Positions 53,513 to 62,834 of a DNA stretch of 64,000 nt are shown here, one piece after another; the stretch's first letter is position 1, and each line of letters starts with the position of its first letter. The stretch is from Flavimaricola sp. (lineage in GTDB: Bacteria > Pseudomonadota > Alphaproteobacteria > Rhodobacterales > Rhodobacteraceae), in the NCBI GenBank assembly GCA_020629175.1, contig JAHDDU010000002.1:27692-91691 (forward strand), written 5' to 3'. Made by a program: the position numbers and the translations under genes. The notes under the pieces were generated by a model, which was not told the DNA's origin, did no database searches, and worked only from the letters and a program-made list of their open reading frames with translations.

Positions 53513-54490
53513 ATGCTGTCGCAAATAGAAACCTTCCTCGTTGAGAACCTAGGCCCCTTCGGTCCTTTGATGGCTGTTGGCATGCTCGGCGTGCTGCTGA
53601 TCCTGCTGACACTGCCCATTCTGTTGCAGCAACGTCAGGATCCACTCGACAAACTGAACCAAGTTGCAAAGCGCGAAGAAGGGCCAGCCGCGGAACGGCT
53701 GCGGTCTGGCAAACAGAACAAAGACAAGTTGGAAAAGTACTCCAACTTCCTCGAGCCGCAGGACGCGGAAGAATATTCAGCCGTCCGCCTTAAGCTCTTG
53801 CAAGCGGGATACCGCGACAAAAGCTCCGTCCGGATCTACCACTTCATGCAGTTTGCGCTGGGGATCATCTTCCTCATCGGTGGTATTGCTTTTGCGATCT
53901 ACAAATCGACAACGGGCGAGGTCGAGACACCAAAGCTCATGCTTTATGCGATGGGTCCCGGCATCGTTGGCTATATGCTGCCAAAGTACTGGGTCACACG
54001 CCGCCAGACAGCTCGCCAAGAGGCGATTATCAACGCATTCCCTGACAGTCTCGACATGATGCTTGTGTGCGTGGAAGCCGGTCAATCCATGGATCAGGCC
54101 ATTCTGCGCGTGTCGAGCGAATTGAAGTCTGGTTTCCCGGAATTGGCAGAAGAGTACGAGCTCGTCAGTCATGAAATGAAAGCGGGTAAGGACAAGACCC
54201 AGGTTTTGCGCGACATGTCCGAGCGCTGTGGCGTACCAGATATTGCAAGCTTTGTGACCGTTTTGATCCAGTCGCAGCAATTTGGTACATCAGTCGCAGA
54301 GGCGCTGCGCGTCTACGCCGGCGAAATGCGTGACAAAAGGATCATGCGCGCCGAAGAAAAGGCCAACAAGCTCCCAACCAAGATGACATTGGCCACCATG
54401 ATGTTGACGGTTCCGCCGCTTCTCATCATTCTGATCGGGCCGTCTATCTACGAGATTTCGACCATCCTCGGAGGCGGCGCACTCGGATAA
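53513..54490 (+). CDS. tadC: Tad inner-membrane protein TadC
   Basis: 325 residues, paralogous to TadB: membrane helices near 15-37, 115-155 and 300-320, with the T2SS-F motif FPDSLDMMLVCVEAGQSMDQ and SQQFGTSVAEALRVYA. Second half of the platform. The ATG follows tadB after 9 bp with GAGGAAAT as ribosome-binding site. Confidence 0.94.
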   Translation: MLSQIETFLVENLGPFGPLMAVGMLGVLLILLTLPILLQQRQDPLDKLNQVAKREEGPAAERLRSGKQNKDKLEKYSNFLEPQDAEEYSAVRLKLLQAGYRDKSSVRIYHFMQFALGIIFLIGGIAFAIYKSTTGEVETPKLMLYAMGPGIVGYMLPKYWVTRRQTARQEAIINAFPDSLDMMLVCVEAGQSMDQAILRVSSELKSGFPELAEEYELVSHEMKAGKDKTQVLRDMSERCGVPDIASFVTVLIQSQQFGTSVAEALRVYAGEMRDKRIMRAEEKANKLPTKMTLATMMLTVPPLLIILIGPSIYEISTILGGGALG

Positions 54491-54509
54491 CGCCAGTCCC
54501 AGAGGACGT

Positions 54510-55076
54510 ATGAAACGAACCATTGCTATTGCTTTCACGGCTCTTGCCGGTCTGGCCGCCTGTTCTGATACGGGCGGCTTGAACCGTTCTGCGGGCGGGC
54601 TTTTTGCGCCGGGCATCTCAGACGAAGAGGCCAGCGTTGATGAACTTCTGGTGGGCCACAGGCTAATGGCGGCAGGCCAGTTTGAACTGGCGCTGGATGC
54701 CTACACACGGGCAGCGGCAACGCAGGGGTTGAACGTTGACACGCTCTCCGCCATCGGATCGGCAAATTTGCGTCTTGGGCGGCTCGGTCAGGCAGAACGC
54801 TGGATGCGCCGCGCCGTGGACGAAGATCCAACATTCGCACCAGCCCTCAACAATCTGGGTGTTATTTTGATGGAACAGGGCGAAATTGCCGAAGCCGCCC
54901 AAATTTTCCGTCGCGCATTTGCCACGGACAACGGGAATAGTGACGAAATTAGGGAGAACCTGCGCTTGGCACTGGCCCGATTGGAAAACTCACGCTACGA
55001 ATTAGAGCAAGAGAACGTAGAGTTCCAATTGGTGCAGGCGGGTACACCGGAGTTTGAGGCCCTGACTGCGCCCTGA
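54510..55076 (+). CDS. tadD: TPR lipoprotein TadD
   Basis: 188 residues. A lipoprotein signal ends in GLAAC (Cys18). Three to four tetratricopeptide helices follow (HRLMAAGQFELALDAYTRA, SAIGSANLRLGRLGQAERWM, ALNNLGVILMEQGEIAEAAQ). TadD-type proteins are pilotins or scaffolds for the secretin. It starts 19 bp after tadC. Confidence 0.88.
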   Translation: MKRTIAIAFTALAGLAACSDTGGLNRSAGGLFAPGISDEEASVDELLVGHRLMAAGQFELALDAYTRAAATQGLNVDTLSAIGSANLRLGRLGQAERWMRRAVDEDPTFAPALNNLGVILMEQGEIAEAAQIFRRAFATDNGNSDEIRENLRLALARLENSRYELEQENVEFQLVQAGTPEFEALTAP

Positions 55077-55102
55077 GAGGCAGAGCAGTAAAGGACGCAA
55101 AC

Positions 55103-55960
55103 ATGCGCCATCCTATGATTTTGATTGCCCCCATCGCGGGGATGTTGGCCCTTGGGGCCTGTGGCCCGCGGTCTGGCGAGGCAGAAGTAAACCGTGCCTT
55201 GCAGGAGGCCGCCGTTGCAGACACGGACATCAACAGCATTTTTGCCACCGTCGCGGACCCGAACGAGGCCATCGCCTACTTCAGCCGGTCGCTTGGCCAG
55301 AACCCAGATAGCCTCGAGCTGCAGCGCGGATTGGCCACGTCCTTTACCCGGGCGCAAAGATCGCCAGAGGCGGTCGAGGCGTGGCGGACAGTAACGGCGC
55401 ACCCTGAGAGCACCCATGAAGATGACGTCTTGCTGGCTGGAGCCTACATCCGCGCAAACCAGTGGACCGAGGCCGAGACCGTTCTGGACAGCGTTCCCCC
55501 GACGCACGAGACGTTTGAGCGCTACCGTCTCGAGGCCGTCATTGCCGATGGCAATGAAGAATGGGAGCGGGCAGACAGCTTTTACGAGATTGCACTCGGT
55601 CTAACGACGCAGCCGTCCAGCGTTTTGAACAACTGGGGCTTTTCCAAACTGACGCGCGGCGACTACGCTGACGCCGAGCGCCTGTTCGCAGATGCGCTTC
55701 GGTCGGAGCCCGGTCTCTTCACTGCAAAGAACAACCTCGTTCTCGCCCGCGGGGCGCAGCGCAACTACGACCTGCCAGTTGTGCCGATGACACAGATCGA
55801 GCGTGCCCAGCTTTTGCACACGATGGCCCTGACAGCGATCAAGCAGAACGACGTCAACATCGGCCGCAGCCTGCTTCAGGACGCAATCGACACGCACCCG
55901 CAGCACTTTGAAGACGCCGTGCGCGCGCTGCGCGCACTGGACAACGGCCAAACCAACTAG
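55103..55960 (+). CDS. Second TPR lipoprotein of the tad locus
   Basis: 285 residues. Signal ending in LALGAC (Cys20). The rest is tetratricopeptide repeats (AIAYFSRSLGQNPDSLELQR, SVLNNWGFSKLTRGDYADAE). It is probably a paralogue of TadD acting with it. The gap to tadD is 26 bp and it is followed by a hairpin terminator, closing the cpaE-to-here transcript. Confidence 0.85.
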   Translation: MRHPMILIAPIAGMLALGACGPRSGEAEVNRALQEAAVADTDINSIFATVADPNEAIAYFSRSLGQNPDSLELQRGLATSFTRAQRSPEAVEAWRTVTAHPESTHEDDVLLAGAYIRANQWTEAETVLDSVPPTHETFERYRLEAVIADGNEEWERADSFYEIALGLTTQPSSVLNNWGFSKLTRGDYADAERLFADALRSEPGLFTAKNNLVLARGAQRNYDLPVVPMTQIERAQLLHTMALTAIKQNDVNIGRSLLQDAIDTHPQHFEDAVRALRALDNGQTN

Positions 55961-55972
55961 GCCCATTCACTG

Positions 55973-56010
55973 TTCCGGGGCCGGCAACAAAGCCGTGTGC
56001 CGCCCCGGAA
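55973..56010 (+). terminator. Hairpin terminator after the tad TPR gene
   Basis: TTCCGGGGCCGGCA pairs with TGCCGCCCCGGAA with a single bulged C, loop ACAAAGCCGTG, followed by TTGTG. A very stable stem but with a minimal T-run. Confidence 0.6.
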
Positions 56011-56024
56011 TTGTGCCCCCTCTT

Positions 56025-56061
56025 CCATCCTTTTGACAGATTGCCCTGGCTCTATGGTCGC
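56025..56061 (+). promoter_or_regulatory. Promoter-like element upstream of the prepilin peptidase
   Basis: CCATCCTTTTGACA followed after 14 bp by TATGGT, 56 bp before the start codon. The same block with identical spacing recurs at 56633-56669 ahead of the next gene, so it is likely a functional promoter or activator site. Confidence 0.45.
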
Positions 56062-56108
56062 GACGGCGCAGGCGTTGCGCTTTAACTGACCAAACACGAG
56101 GCTATGTC

Positions 56109-56618
56109 ATGGACAGCAACACATTACAGGCGCTGGGATTTTTGCCCTTTGTCCTCCCCATCTGCATTTACGTTGCATATTGGGACATGAAAGGGATGAT
56201 CATCCCGAACAAAGCCGTCTATGCGCTCTTTGCAACGTTCGTGGTCATCGGCTTTTTTGTGATGCCGGACACAGCGGACTACCTCTGGCGTTTTGCCCAC
56301 TTTGCCGTTGTTTTGCTGATCGGAATATTGCTGAACGCCGCCCGCCTTTTGGGGGCCGGAGACGCAAAGTTCATGGCTGCGGCTGCACCAATGGTCGCAA
56401 TTTCCGATATTGGCTTTCTTTTCGTTATCTTCTCGGTATGCCTGTTGGCAGGCTACGCTCTTCATCGGATCGCCAAGAAATCCCCACTGCGCAAGCGGTT
56501 CCCCGATTGGAAGAGCTGGGACAGTGGCCGCCGGTTTCCCATGGGCTTTCCGCTTGCACTTACGCTGGTCGCCTATCTCGTCCTGAATATGAACAATGCG
56601 CCGGGTGTGACGGCCTAA
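56109..56618 (+). CDS. cpaA: Prepilin peptidase (TadV/CpaA)
   Basis: 169 residues, the short type without the N-terminal methyltransferase domain. Four to five membrane helices carry the catalytic aspartates Asp26 (YWDMKGMIIPN) and Asp85 in the LGAGDAKFM motif of the A24 aspartic peptidases. It cleaves the Flp pilins and TadE-type pseudopilins. It has its own promoter-like element rather than belonging to the upstream transcript. Confidence 0.93.
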   Translation: MDSNTLQALGFLPFVLPICIYVAYWDMKGMIIPNKAVYALFATFVVIGFFVMPDTADYLWRFAHFAVVLLIGILLNAARLLGAGDAKFMAAAAPMVAISDIGFLFVIFSVCLLAGYALHRIAKKSPLRKRFPDWKSWDSGRRFPMGFPLALTLVAYLVLNMNNAPGVTA

Positions 56619-56632
56619 CATCCGGGCTTTCA

Positions 56633-56669
56633 CCATCCTTTTGCCGCAAAGCTTTGGCCTTATGGCCGC
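56633..56669 (+). promoter_or_regulatory. Promoter-like element upstream of the AAA ATPase gene
   Basis: CCATCCTTTTGCCG, 14 bp, TATGGC; about 26 of 37 positions match the element at 56025-56061 in the same register. It lies 36 bp before the start codon. Confidence 0.45.
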
Positions 56670-56696
56670 ACCTTTCATCACCAACGGGTTGATCAG

Positions 56697-58007
56697 ATGA
56701 ATATGCAAGTTTCTGGCGTCATGGCGCCCCCTGCCCCTCGCACCATCGAAGAGATGGAATTGCCCATCGTCATGATGCGCGACATCCTTATCAAGACGAT
56801 GTTCCGCAAGAACATCTCCAAGACGAGCCATCTGGCCAAGGCGATTTGTCTGCCCATTCGCGTGACACAAGAGCTGGTGGACATGGGCCGCGATCAGAAC
56901 CTGATTGAAGCGACCGGTACCTTGAACGCGCTCGATAGCTCTGAGATGGGTTATCAGCTCACCGATGCGGGCAAGGCGCGCGCACTCGATGCCTTGGCGC
57001 AATCAGAGTACTTTGGGGCCATGCCTGTCCCCCTGACCGTCTACGCCGAACAGGTCAAACGCCAGTCTATCCGCAACATTCAGGTGACCCGTGATCAACT
57101 CGTCGCCGCGATGGGCCATCTGATCCTGCCACCCGACCTGCTTGACCAGCTGGGGCCGGCGGTCGGTGCCGGCCGCTCGATCCTGATGTACGGCCCTCCG
57201 GGCAACGGTAAATCCTCGATCTCGAACGGCATCCGGGACGCGTTGGGCGACAAAATCTATATCCCCCGCGCGATCGAATACTCCGGTCAGGTCATCACGG
57301 TCTATGACCCCATCGTGCATTCCGCCGCAGAGGAGGATGTAGATGATCCCAACTCGCTCCGCCGCACGTCCGGCAAATATGACACCCGCTATGTCAAATG
57401 CGAGCGGCCCACGGTGATCACCGGGGGTGAATTGACAACCTCCATGCTCGACCTTGCCTACAACCAAACGGCACGCACCTACCAGGGCTCGCTCCAGCTT
57501 AAGGCCACCGGCGGCATCTTCATCATCGACGACCTTGGACGTCAGGCCGAACCACCACAGGCCATCGTGAACCGTTGGATTGTTCCGCTCGAAGAAAACC
57601 GCGATATCCTCGCCCTGCAATCGGGTGAAAAGTTTGAGGTGCCCTTCGACACGCTCGTGATCTTCTCGACCAACTTCCACCCGAACGAGATCTTCGATAA
57701 AGCGGCGCTGCGTCGTATCTTCTTCAAGATCAAGATCGACGGCCCAAGCCAGGAAGACTTCCTCAAAATCTTTGCGATGGTCGCTCGCAAGCGCAAGATG
57801 CCGCTAGACGAGCCGTCCCTTATCCACATGATTCAAAAGAAGTATCCGACGATCAACAACATCTACGCGAATTACCAGCCGATCTTCTTGATCGACCAGA
57901 TGATCTCAATTTGCGAGTTTGAGGGGCAGCCCTATCACATGACGCCAGAGCTTGTGGATCGCGCCTGGGCCAACATGTTCGTCAAAGAAGAAAAGATCGT
58001 GCACTAA
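56697..58007 (+). CDS. AAA family ATPase adjoining the tad locus, role unknown
   Basis: 436 residues. An N-terminal winged-helix-like region (about 20-105; YQLTDAGKARALDAL) precedes an AAA core: Walker A GPPGNGKS (166-173, Lys172), Walker B IFIIDDLG (275-281), sensor-1 FSTNF and a possible arginine finger in ALRRIFFK. The C-terminal helical part follows. It is not a secretion-type ATPase. Such proteins often sit at the end of tad loci in this family, but I know of no defined function; a chaperone, regulator or substrate remodeller is conceivable. Confidence 0.85.
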   Translation: MNMQVSGVMAPPAPRTIEEMELPIVMMRDILIKTMFRKNISKTSHLAKAICLPIRVTQELVDMGRDQNLIEATGTLNALDSSEMGYQLTDAGKARALDALAQSEYFGAMPVPLTVYAEQVKRQSIRNIQVTRDQLVAAMGHLILPPDLLDQLGPAVGAGRSILMYGPPGNGKSSISNGIRDALGDKIYIPRAIEYSGQVITVYDPIVHSAAEEDVDDPNSLRRTSGKYDTRYVKCERPTVITGGELTTSMLDLAYNQTARTYQGSLQLKATGGIFIIDDLGRQAEPPQAIVNRWIVPLEENRDILALQSGEKFEVPFDTLVIFSTNFHPNEIFDKAALRRIFFKIKIDGPSQEDFLKIFAMVARKRKMPLDEPSLIHMIQKKYPTINNIYANYQPIFLIDQMISICEFEGQPYHMTPELVDRAWANMFVKEEKIVH

Positions 58008-58025
58008 GCACATCAGGCAGGTGGC

Positions 58026-58613
58026 TCAGGCCCCCTGCCCGCCGATCGGCTTGGCCGGCACTCCGCCGACTGTCAGGCCCGCGGGCACATCCTTGACCAC
58101 GACGGCATTGGCGCCGATTTTGGCGTCATCATATACATGAACGCGTCCAACGATAACCGCACCCGCGCCAATCTGGACGCGGTTTCCAATGATCGGGCGG
58201 CCGTCTAAGTCATCAAGGCCCGAAACACCAAACGTCGTATTTTGGCGGATCACCACGTCGTCGCCGATGGAATGTGCCATCAGGACCATACCGCCGAAAT
58301 GTTCGAGCCTCACCCGCCGCCCAACCTGCACAGTGTACGGCAGATGAATGCCGCACACCCACTCCGTCACTTTGAACATGATACGATAGATCAGCGTCAG
58401 CGGCATCCGCAACGGCTTGACCTTCACGCTCATCCGCCAATTGCCGAAACGGTGCCAGAACAGCGCCCAAAAGCCCTGATCCCAAATCCCATCGTCGTTT
58501 GAGGCCAAATCCTCGGCGACAAGGGCCCAGAATCCGATCCCTTCCGGGTTTCGGTTTTCTGCCCCGATATTCGGCGCAAACTTTTCATCCTGCGCGAACG
58601 GCATGTCACTCAT
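58026..58613 (-). CDS. Hexapeptide-repeat acyltransferase (serine acetyltransferase-like)
   Basis: About 195 residues from the ATG at 58613 (GGAAG about 7 nt upstream). The C-terminal half has left-handed beta-helix repeats: GMVLMAHSIGDDVVI, IGNRVQIGAGAVIVG, AKIGANAVVVKDVPAGLT, ending in GVPAKPI. It resembles CysE- or polysaccharide-modifying acetyltransferases. It overlaps the preceding glycosyltransferase gene by 8 bp, which favours a role in polysaccharide decoration over cysteine synthesis. Confidence 0.85.
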   Translation of the reverse strand: MSDMPFAQDEKFAPNIGAENRNPEGIGFWALVAEDLASNDDGIWDQGFWALFWHRFGNWRMSVKVKPLRMPLTLIYRIMFKVTEWVCGIHLPYTVQVGRRVRLEHFGGMVLMAHSIGDDVVIRQNTTFGVSGLDDLDGRPIIGNRVQIGAGAVIVGRVHVYDDAKIGANAVVVKDVPAGLTVGGVPAKPIGGQGA

Positions 58614-59592
58614 CACGCGTCTTCCCAAGCCCCAAAAGTGGTCGCACTGACCATTGCCAGAAATCTGACCAAAACATCAGGGGAAAAGACGGCGCCTGAC
58701 CGCGCAACCGCGCAATCACCGCATTCAACCCTGCCCCCAGCATCCAACACAGCGCAGCCCAAAGTGCATAGGCCCGTCCGTGTGTTTTATGAAAGTAGTA
58801 CGCCCAGGAGCGATACCAATAGGCAGGTTTGCGGCGGCGTTGTGTGGCAACGCCTGTGACTTGTGTAGCCGCCCCCTCTTCATGCAGCACCTCTGCTTCG
58901 GGCACGAACCAAACCTCATGCCCCGCAGACACGATCCGGCGCATCAGTTCCACCTCTTCAAAGTACAAAAAGAACTCCGGATCAAAGCCTTGGAGCTCTC
59001 GCACAACATCAAAGCGCATCGCGACAGCGGCCCCTGCAACCCAATCCACGGCTTGTGCTGGAATGTCAGCGGGCAAAGGAACCTCAGAGTTCGCGAACAA
59101 TCGGCTGACCGGACCAAACGCCACGCTGCCTGCAAACTCCGCACTCGCCGACGGAAACCGAAAGGCCGCCACGCGCGGTCCGCTCTGCGGCTTGGTGATC
59201 CGCGCACCAGCAACGGCCGCCTTGGGATTTTTGCGCAGAAACGAGACCAGCGTTTCGATCGCGCCATCCGTCACTTGGGCATCAGGGTTGAGAAGAAAGA
59301 CAAAGTCGGGAAGAGTCTCACGTTTCGACAACGCGTTGAAAACGATGTTGTTTCCCCGACCAAACCCGTGATTTTCAGCTTCAAGATAGAGGGTCACCCC
59401 CTCCCAATCGGCGCGCAGCTTCTCGGCTTTGAACCGTGCAGCACTGTCATCGGGGGATGCATTGTCGACCAGATGCACATCCACCTTCAGTTCGCCGTGC
59501 TGACGTGAAACAACACTGTCCACCGCAGCCACGGCGAGGTCAGCCGTCCCGTAGTTAACGACAATCACAGCAACCGACGCCGTGTCACTCAT
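58606..59592 (-). CDS. Family 2 glycosyltransferase
   Basis: About 328 residues from the ATG at 59592 (AAGGG about 8 nt upstream, and the protein begins with VAVIVVNYGT). It has the GT-A motifs LVDNASPDDSA and FLLNPDAQVTDGAIETL and the membrane-adjacent C-terminal region (SWAYYFHKTHGRAYALWA). It transfers an activated sugar, possibly rhamnose, to an envelope polysaccharide. With the downstream acyltransferase it forms a small surface-polysaccharide unit next to the pilus locus. Confidence 0.88.
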   Translation of the reverse strand: MSDTASVAVIVVNYGTADLAVAAVDSVVSRQHGELKVDVHLVDNASPDDSAARFKAEKLRADWEGVTLYLEAENHGFGRGNNIVFNALSKRETLPDFVFLLNPDAQVTDGAIETLVSFLRKNPKAAVAGARITKPQSGPRVAAFRFPSASAEFAGSVAFGPVSRLFANSEVPLPADIPAQAVDWVAGAAVAMRFDVVRELQGFDPEFFLYFEEVELMRRIVSAGHEVWFVPEAEVLHEEGAATQVTGVATQRRRKPAYWYRSWAYYFHKTHGRAYALWAALCWMLGAGLNAVIARLRGQAPSFPLMFWSDFWQWSVRPLLGLGKTRDE

Positions 59593-59683
59593 ACCATTAC
59601 CCTTCATTTGAGGGCTATGTGCCGCAACTCGTCTTGTTAGGCAATGGCCTTGACGCCCCCTCTGTTCATCGCATCTTTGCGAC

Positions 59684-62131
59684 ATGACTGCCTTGCCCTC
59701 CAAGTTTTCCGAATGGTTCGCCTCGCGCGGATGGGAAATCCATCCCCACCAAAGCGCTATGCTACAGCAGGCCGAGGCCCCGGCGATGCTTCTTATTGCG
59801 CCCACAGGCGGCGGCAAAACGCTCTCAGGCTTTCTGCCCAGCCTGATCGAGCTAGCCGACGCGCCCGCAGATGGGCTGCACACGCTCTATGTCAGCCCGC
59901 TCAAGGCCTTGGCCGCTGATATCAAACGCAATCTGCGCACACCGGTTGAGGAGATGGATCTGCCAATCCGGATCGAAGACCGGACAGGCGATACCTCTTA
60001 CACGCAAAAGCGACGTCAACGAGCCGATCCGCCGCACATCCTGTTGACCACGCCAGAGAGCCTCGCCCTTTTAACCTCTTACGAAGATGCACCGCGAATG
60101 TTTTCGGGGCTACAGCGGGTGATCGTCGACGAGATTCATGCCCTGCAAGAGAGCAAGCGCGGCGATCAATTGATGCTGGCCCTGTCGCGGCTGGATGCGA
60201 TCTCCCCCGGGCTCCGGCGGGTCGGACTGTCGGCGACGGTTGAGGATCCGGACGCGATTGCCAAAACCCTCGCCAGACACCCTGATCCTTGCCCTATCCT
60301 CTACGCCGATCCGGGGCCTGATCCAGACATCCAGATGCTCGTGACCCAAGAGCTGCCGCCCTGGTCCGGCGGTGGCGCCGCCTACTCAATCCCCGCCGTT
60401 CTGGAACAGGTCAAAAAACACAAGACCACGCTGATCTTTCACAACACACGGGCGCAGGCCGAGATTTACTTTCATAATCTCTGGCTTGCCAATGACGAAG
60501 GGCTGCCCATCGGCATTCATCACGGCTCGCTCGCGCGCGAGCAGCGCGACAAGGTCGAGGCTGCGATGGTGCGTGGAGAGCTCAAGGCCATCGTCTGTAC
60601 CGGCACGCTTGACCTTGGGATCGACTGGGGCGACGTGGATCTGGTGATCCAGATTGGCGCGCCCAAAAACGTCAAGCGCCTCGTGCAACGGATCGGACGG
60701 GCCAACCACCGCTACAATGCCCCGTCCCGCGCCTTGCTTGTCCCTGCCAATCGCTTTGAGATTGTCGAATGCGTTGCAGCCCTCGAAGCGGTCAAAGAGC
60801 GTGCGCTGGACGGTGAGCCCAAGGGTGCCGGGCCGCGGGATGTGCTCTGCCAGCACATCCTGATCCGCGCCTGCGCCGGGCCGTTCGTTGACACCGAACT
60901 ATTTGACGAAGTGCGAACTGTTGGCGCCTACGCCGATCTCAGTCGCGCAGCCTTTGACGACTGCCTCGAGTTCTGCGCCACGGGCGGCTATGCGCTCCGC
61001 GCCTATGACCGCTGGCAACGGCTGATGCTGCGTGACGGTCTCTGGCACCTGCGCGACCCGAGGGCGGCACAACGCATCCGGATGAACATCGGCACCATTC
61101 AGGACACCGACACGCTGAAAGTCCGCCTCAAGGGCAACTTTAAACCCTTAGGCGAGGTTGAAGAGGCCTTCGCCGCCACCCTCAGCCCCGGCGATACCTT
61201 CCTCATCGGCGGTGAGATTGTGCGCTATGAAAACCTTAAAGAGATGACAGTGCAGGTGACCAGGCGCGCGGACAAACAGCCCAAGATCGCAACATTCCTT
61301 GGCACCAAGTTCGCCACAACGACACAGCTCTTTGATCGCATCCTCGCAATGTTTCAGCAGCCTGATTGGCCGCAACTGCCCGGCCACACAGCGGATTGGC
61401 TGGCACTGCAGCGCAAGGTCAGCAAAATGCCCGAGCGCGACCGCATCCTTGTAGAGACCTTTCCCCACGACAGCCGCTCTCACTCCGTCTTCTACAGTTT
61501 CGCCGGACGCAACGCGCAGCAGACGCTCGGCATGCTCCTGACACAACGGATGGAGGATCTCGGTCTCAATCCTATCGGCTTTGTCGCCACTGACTACGCC
61601 ACCATGGTCTGGGGCCTTGATGAGATCACCGATCCTGCGCCGCTTTTTGATGCGTCCTCCCTTCGGGATGGCTTTGAAAATTGGTTGTCCGGCAATGCCG
61701 TGATGAAAAAGACCTTTCGCGCCTCAGCCACCATCGCGGGCCTCATCGAGCGCAACCTGCCCCAAGCGCGCAAGAGCGGACGTCAAGCGACGTTCAGCTC
61801 TGACATTCTCTACGATACGCTGACAAAGTATGACCCCGATCACCTCATGCTGCGGATCACACGAGAAGAGGCCCTTCGCGGCCTTGTCGACTTTGGCCGT
61901 ATCGAAGAAATGATCGCGCGGACCGAAGGCCGCATTGATCACGTCACGCTCAAGCGCGTCTCGCCACTTGCCGCGCCCATCTGCCTCGAACCCGGACGAG
62001 TGCCAATCAAGGGCGAAGGCCGCGAGCGGCTTGCCGAAGAGGCCGCGGCCAAACTGCTCGACACAGCGGGGCTGGCCGATAACGGAAAAGACAAACGCCG
62101 CTGGGGCGGTCCGATGTTGTTTTACGGTTAA
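59684..62131 (+). CDS. Ligase-associated DEXH-box DNA helicase (Lhr-like)
   Basis: 815 residues. Helicase motif I is APTGGGKT (39-46), motif II DEIH (149-152), motif III SATVED, and motif VI QRIGRANHR; the long C-terminal part is the DEAD/H-associated winged-helix and Lhr core. This family is defined by clustering with an ATP-dependent DNA ligase, an exonuclease and PdeM in a DNA-damage response unit. Here only PdeM follows, 49 bp downstream. Confidence 0.93.
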   Translation: MTALPSKFSEWFASRGWEIHPHQSAMLQQAEAPAMLLIAPTGGGKTLSGFLPSLIELADAPADGLHTLYVSPLKALAADIKRNLRTPVEEMDLPIRIEDRTGDTSYTQKRRQRADPPHILLTTPESLALLTSYEDAPRMFSGLQRVIVDEIHALQESKRGDQLMLALSRLDAISPGLRRVGLSATVEDPDAIAKTLARHPDPCPILYADPGPDPDIQMLVTQELPPWSGGGAAYSIPAVLEQVKKHKTTLIFHNTRAQAEIYFHNLWLANDEGLPIGIHHGSLAREQRDKVEAAMVRGELKAIVCTGTLDLGIDWGDVDLVIQIGAPKNVKRLVQRIGRANHRYNAPSRALLVPANRFEIVECVAALEAVKERALDGEPKGAGPRDVLCQHILIRACAGPFVDTELFDEVRTVGAYADLSRAAFDDCLEFCATGGYALRAYDRWQRLMLRDGLWHLRDPRAAQRIRMNIGTIQDTDTLKVRLKGNFKPLGEVEEAFAATLSPGDTFLIGGEIVRYENLKEMTVQVTRRADKQPKIATFLGTKFATTTQLFDRILAMFQQPDWPQLPGHTADWLALQRKVSKMPERDRILVETFPHDSRSHSVFYSFAGRNAQQTLGMLLTQRMEDLGLNPIGFVATDYATMVWGLDEITDPAPLFDASSLRDGFENWLSGNAVMKKTFRASATIAGLIERNLPQARKSGRQATFSSDILYDTLTKYDPDHLMLRITREEALRGLVDFGRIEEMIARTEGRIDHVTLKRVSPLAAPICLEPGRVPIKGEGRERLAEEAAAKLLDTAGLADNGKDKRRWGGPMLFYG

Positions 62132-62180
62132 TGCTCCTTTCGACTTTCACTTTGCCGGGAGTCGGTTAAAAGAACATTAA

Positions 62181-62834
62181 ATGAACACCGTTGATTTTCA
62201 GCTCCGGGGCCTGACCCTTACCGCGCTGCCGTCTGGTGCCCTTTGGGACGCGACGCATCGGGCGCTTTGCGTGTCTGATCTGCACCTGTGCAAATCAGAC
62301 CGGATCGCGCGGCGGCAGGGACTGATGCTGCCCCCTTATGAGAGCCGCGAAACACTGGACAAGCTCGCCGCCGACATTGAGGCCACGCATCCGCAAATGG
62401 TGATCTGTTTGGGCGACAGTTTCGACGATCTTGCCGCCGCTGAGGCGCTGGACGATGATTGCCGTCAAACGCTAACCCAGTTGCAGGCGGGTCGTCGGTG
62501 GATCTGGATTGAGGGGAACCACGATCCGGGGCCGGTCGAGCTCGGCGGGACGCATCTTGCCGAACTTCAACTTGGGCCGCTAACATACAGACATATCGCG
62601 GAAAATGCGCCGAGTGGCGAAGTCTCAGGGCACTATCACCCCAAGTTCGCGTTACCCGGCGCGGGTGCGGCACGACCATGTTTCCTCTATGATGATCGCC
62701 GGCTGATCTTGCCTGCTTATGGCGCATACACTGGAGGGCTGCGCGCCCAAACGCCCGTCTTGCGGGACCTGTTTGCCCCGCAATGCTTTGCTATCTTGAC
62801 AGGACGTAAGGCCCTGCTGACCCGACTGCCCTAG
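62181..62834 (+). CDS. pdeM: Ligase-associated DNA damage response endonuclease PdeM
   Basis: 217 residues. A metallophosphoesterase with all metal motifs: SDLHL (DxH), GDSFDD, GNHD and SGHYHPK. PdeM-type enzymes act with the helicase, ligase and exonuclease of the damage-response unit. The end overlaps the convergent folD by four bases. Confidence 0.9.
   Translation: MNTVDFQLRGLTLTALPSGALWDATHRALCVSDLHLCKSDRIARRQGLMLPPYESRETLDKLAADIEATHPQMVICLGDSFDDLAAAEALDDDCRQTLTQLQAGRRWIWIEGNHDPGPVELGGTHLAELQLGPLTYRHIAENAPSGEVSGHYHPKFALPGAGAARPCFLYDDRRLILPAYGAYTGGLRAQTPVLRDLFAPQCFAILTGRKALLTRLP

Noticed and set aside
59593-59883. N-terminal extension of the glycosyltransferase
   Set aside because: The extra 97 residues are low-complexity and Ser/Arg-rich, overlap the helicase start region, and the family starts at 59592 with a good ribosome-binding site.
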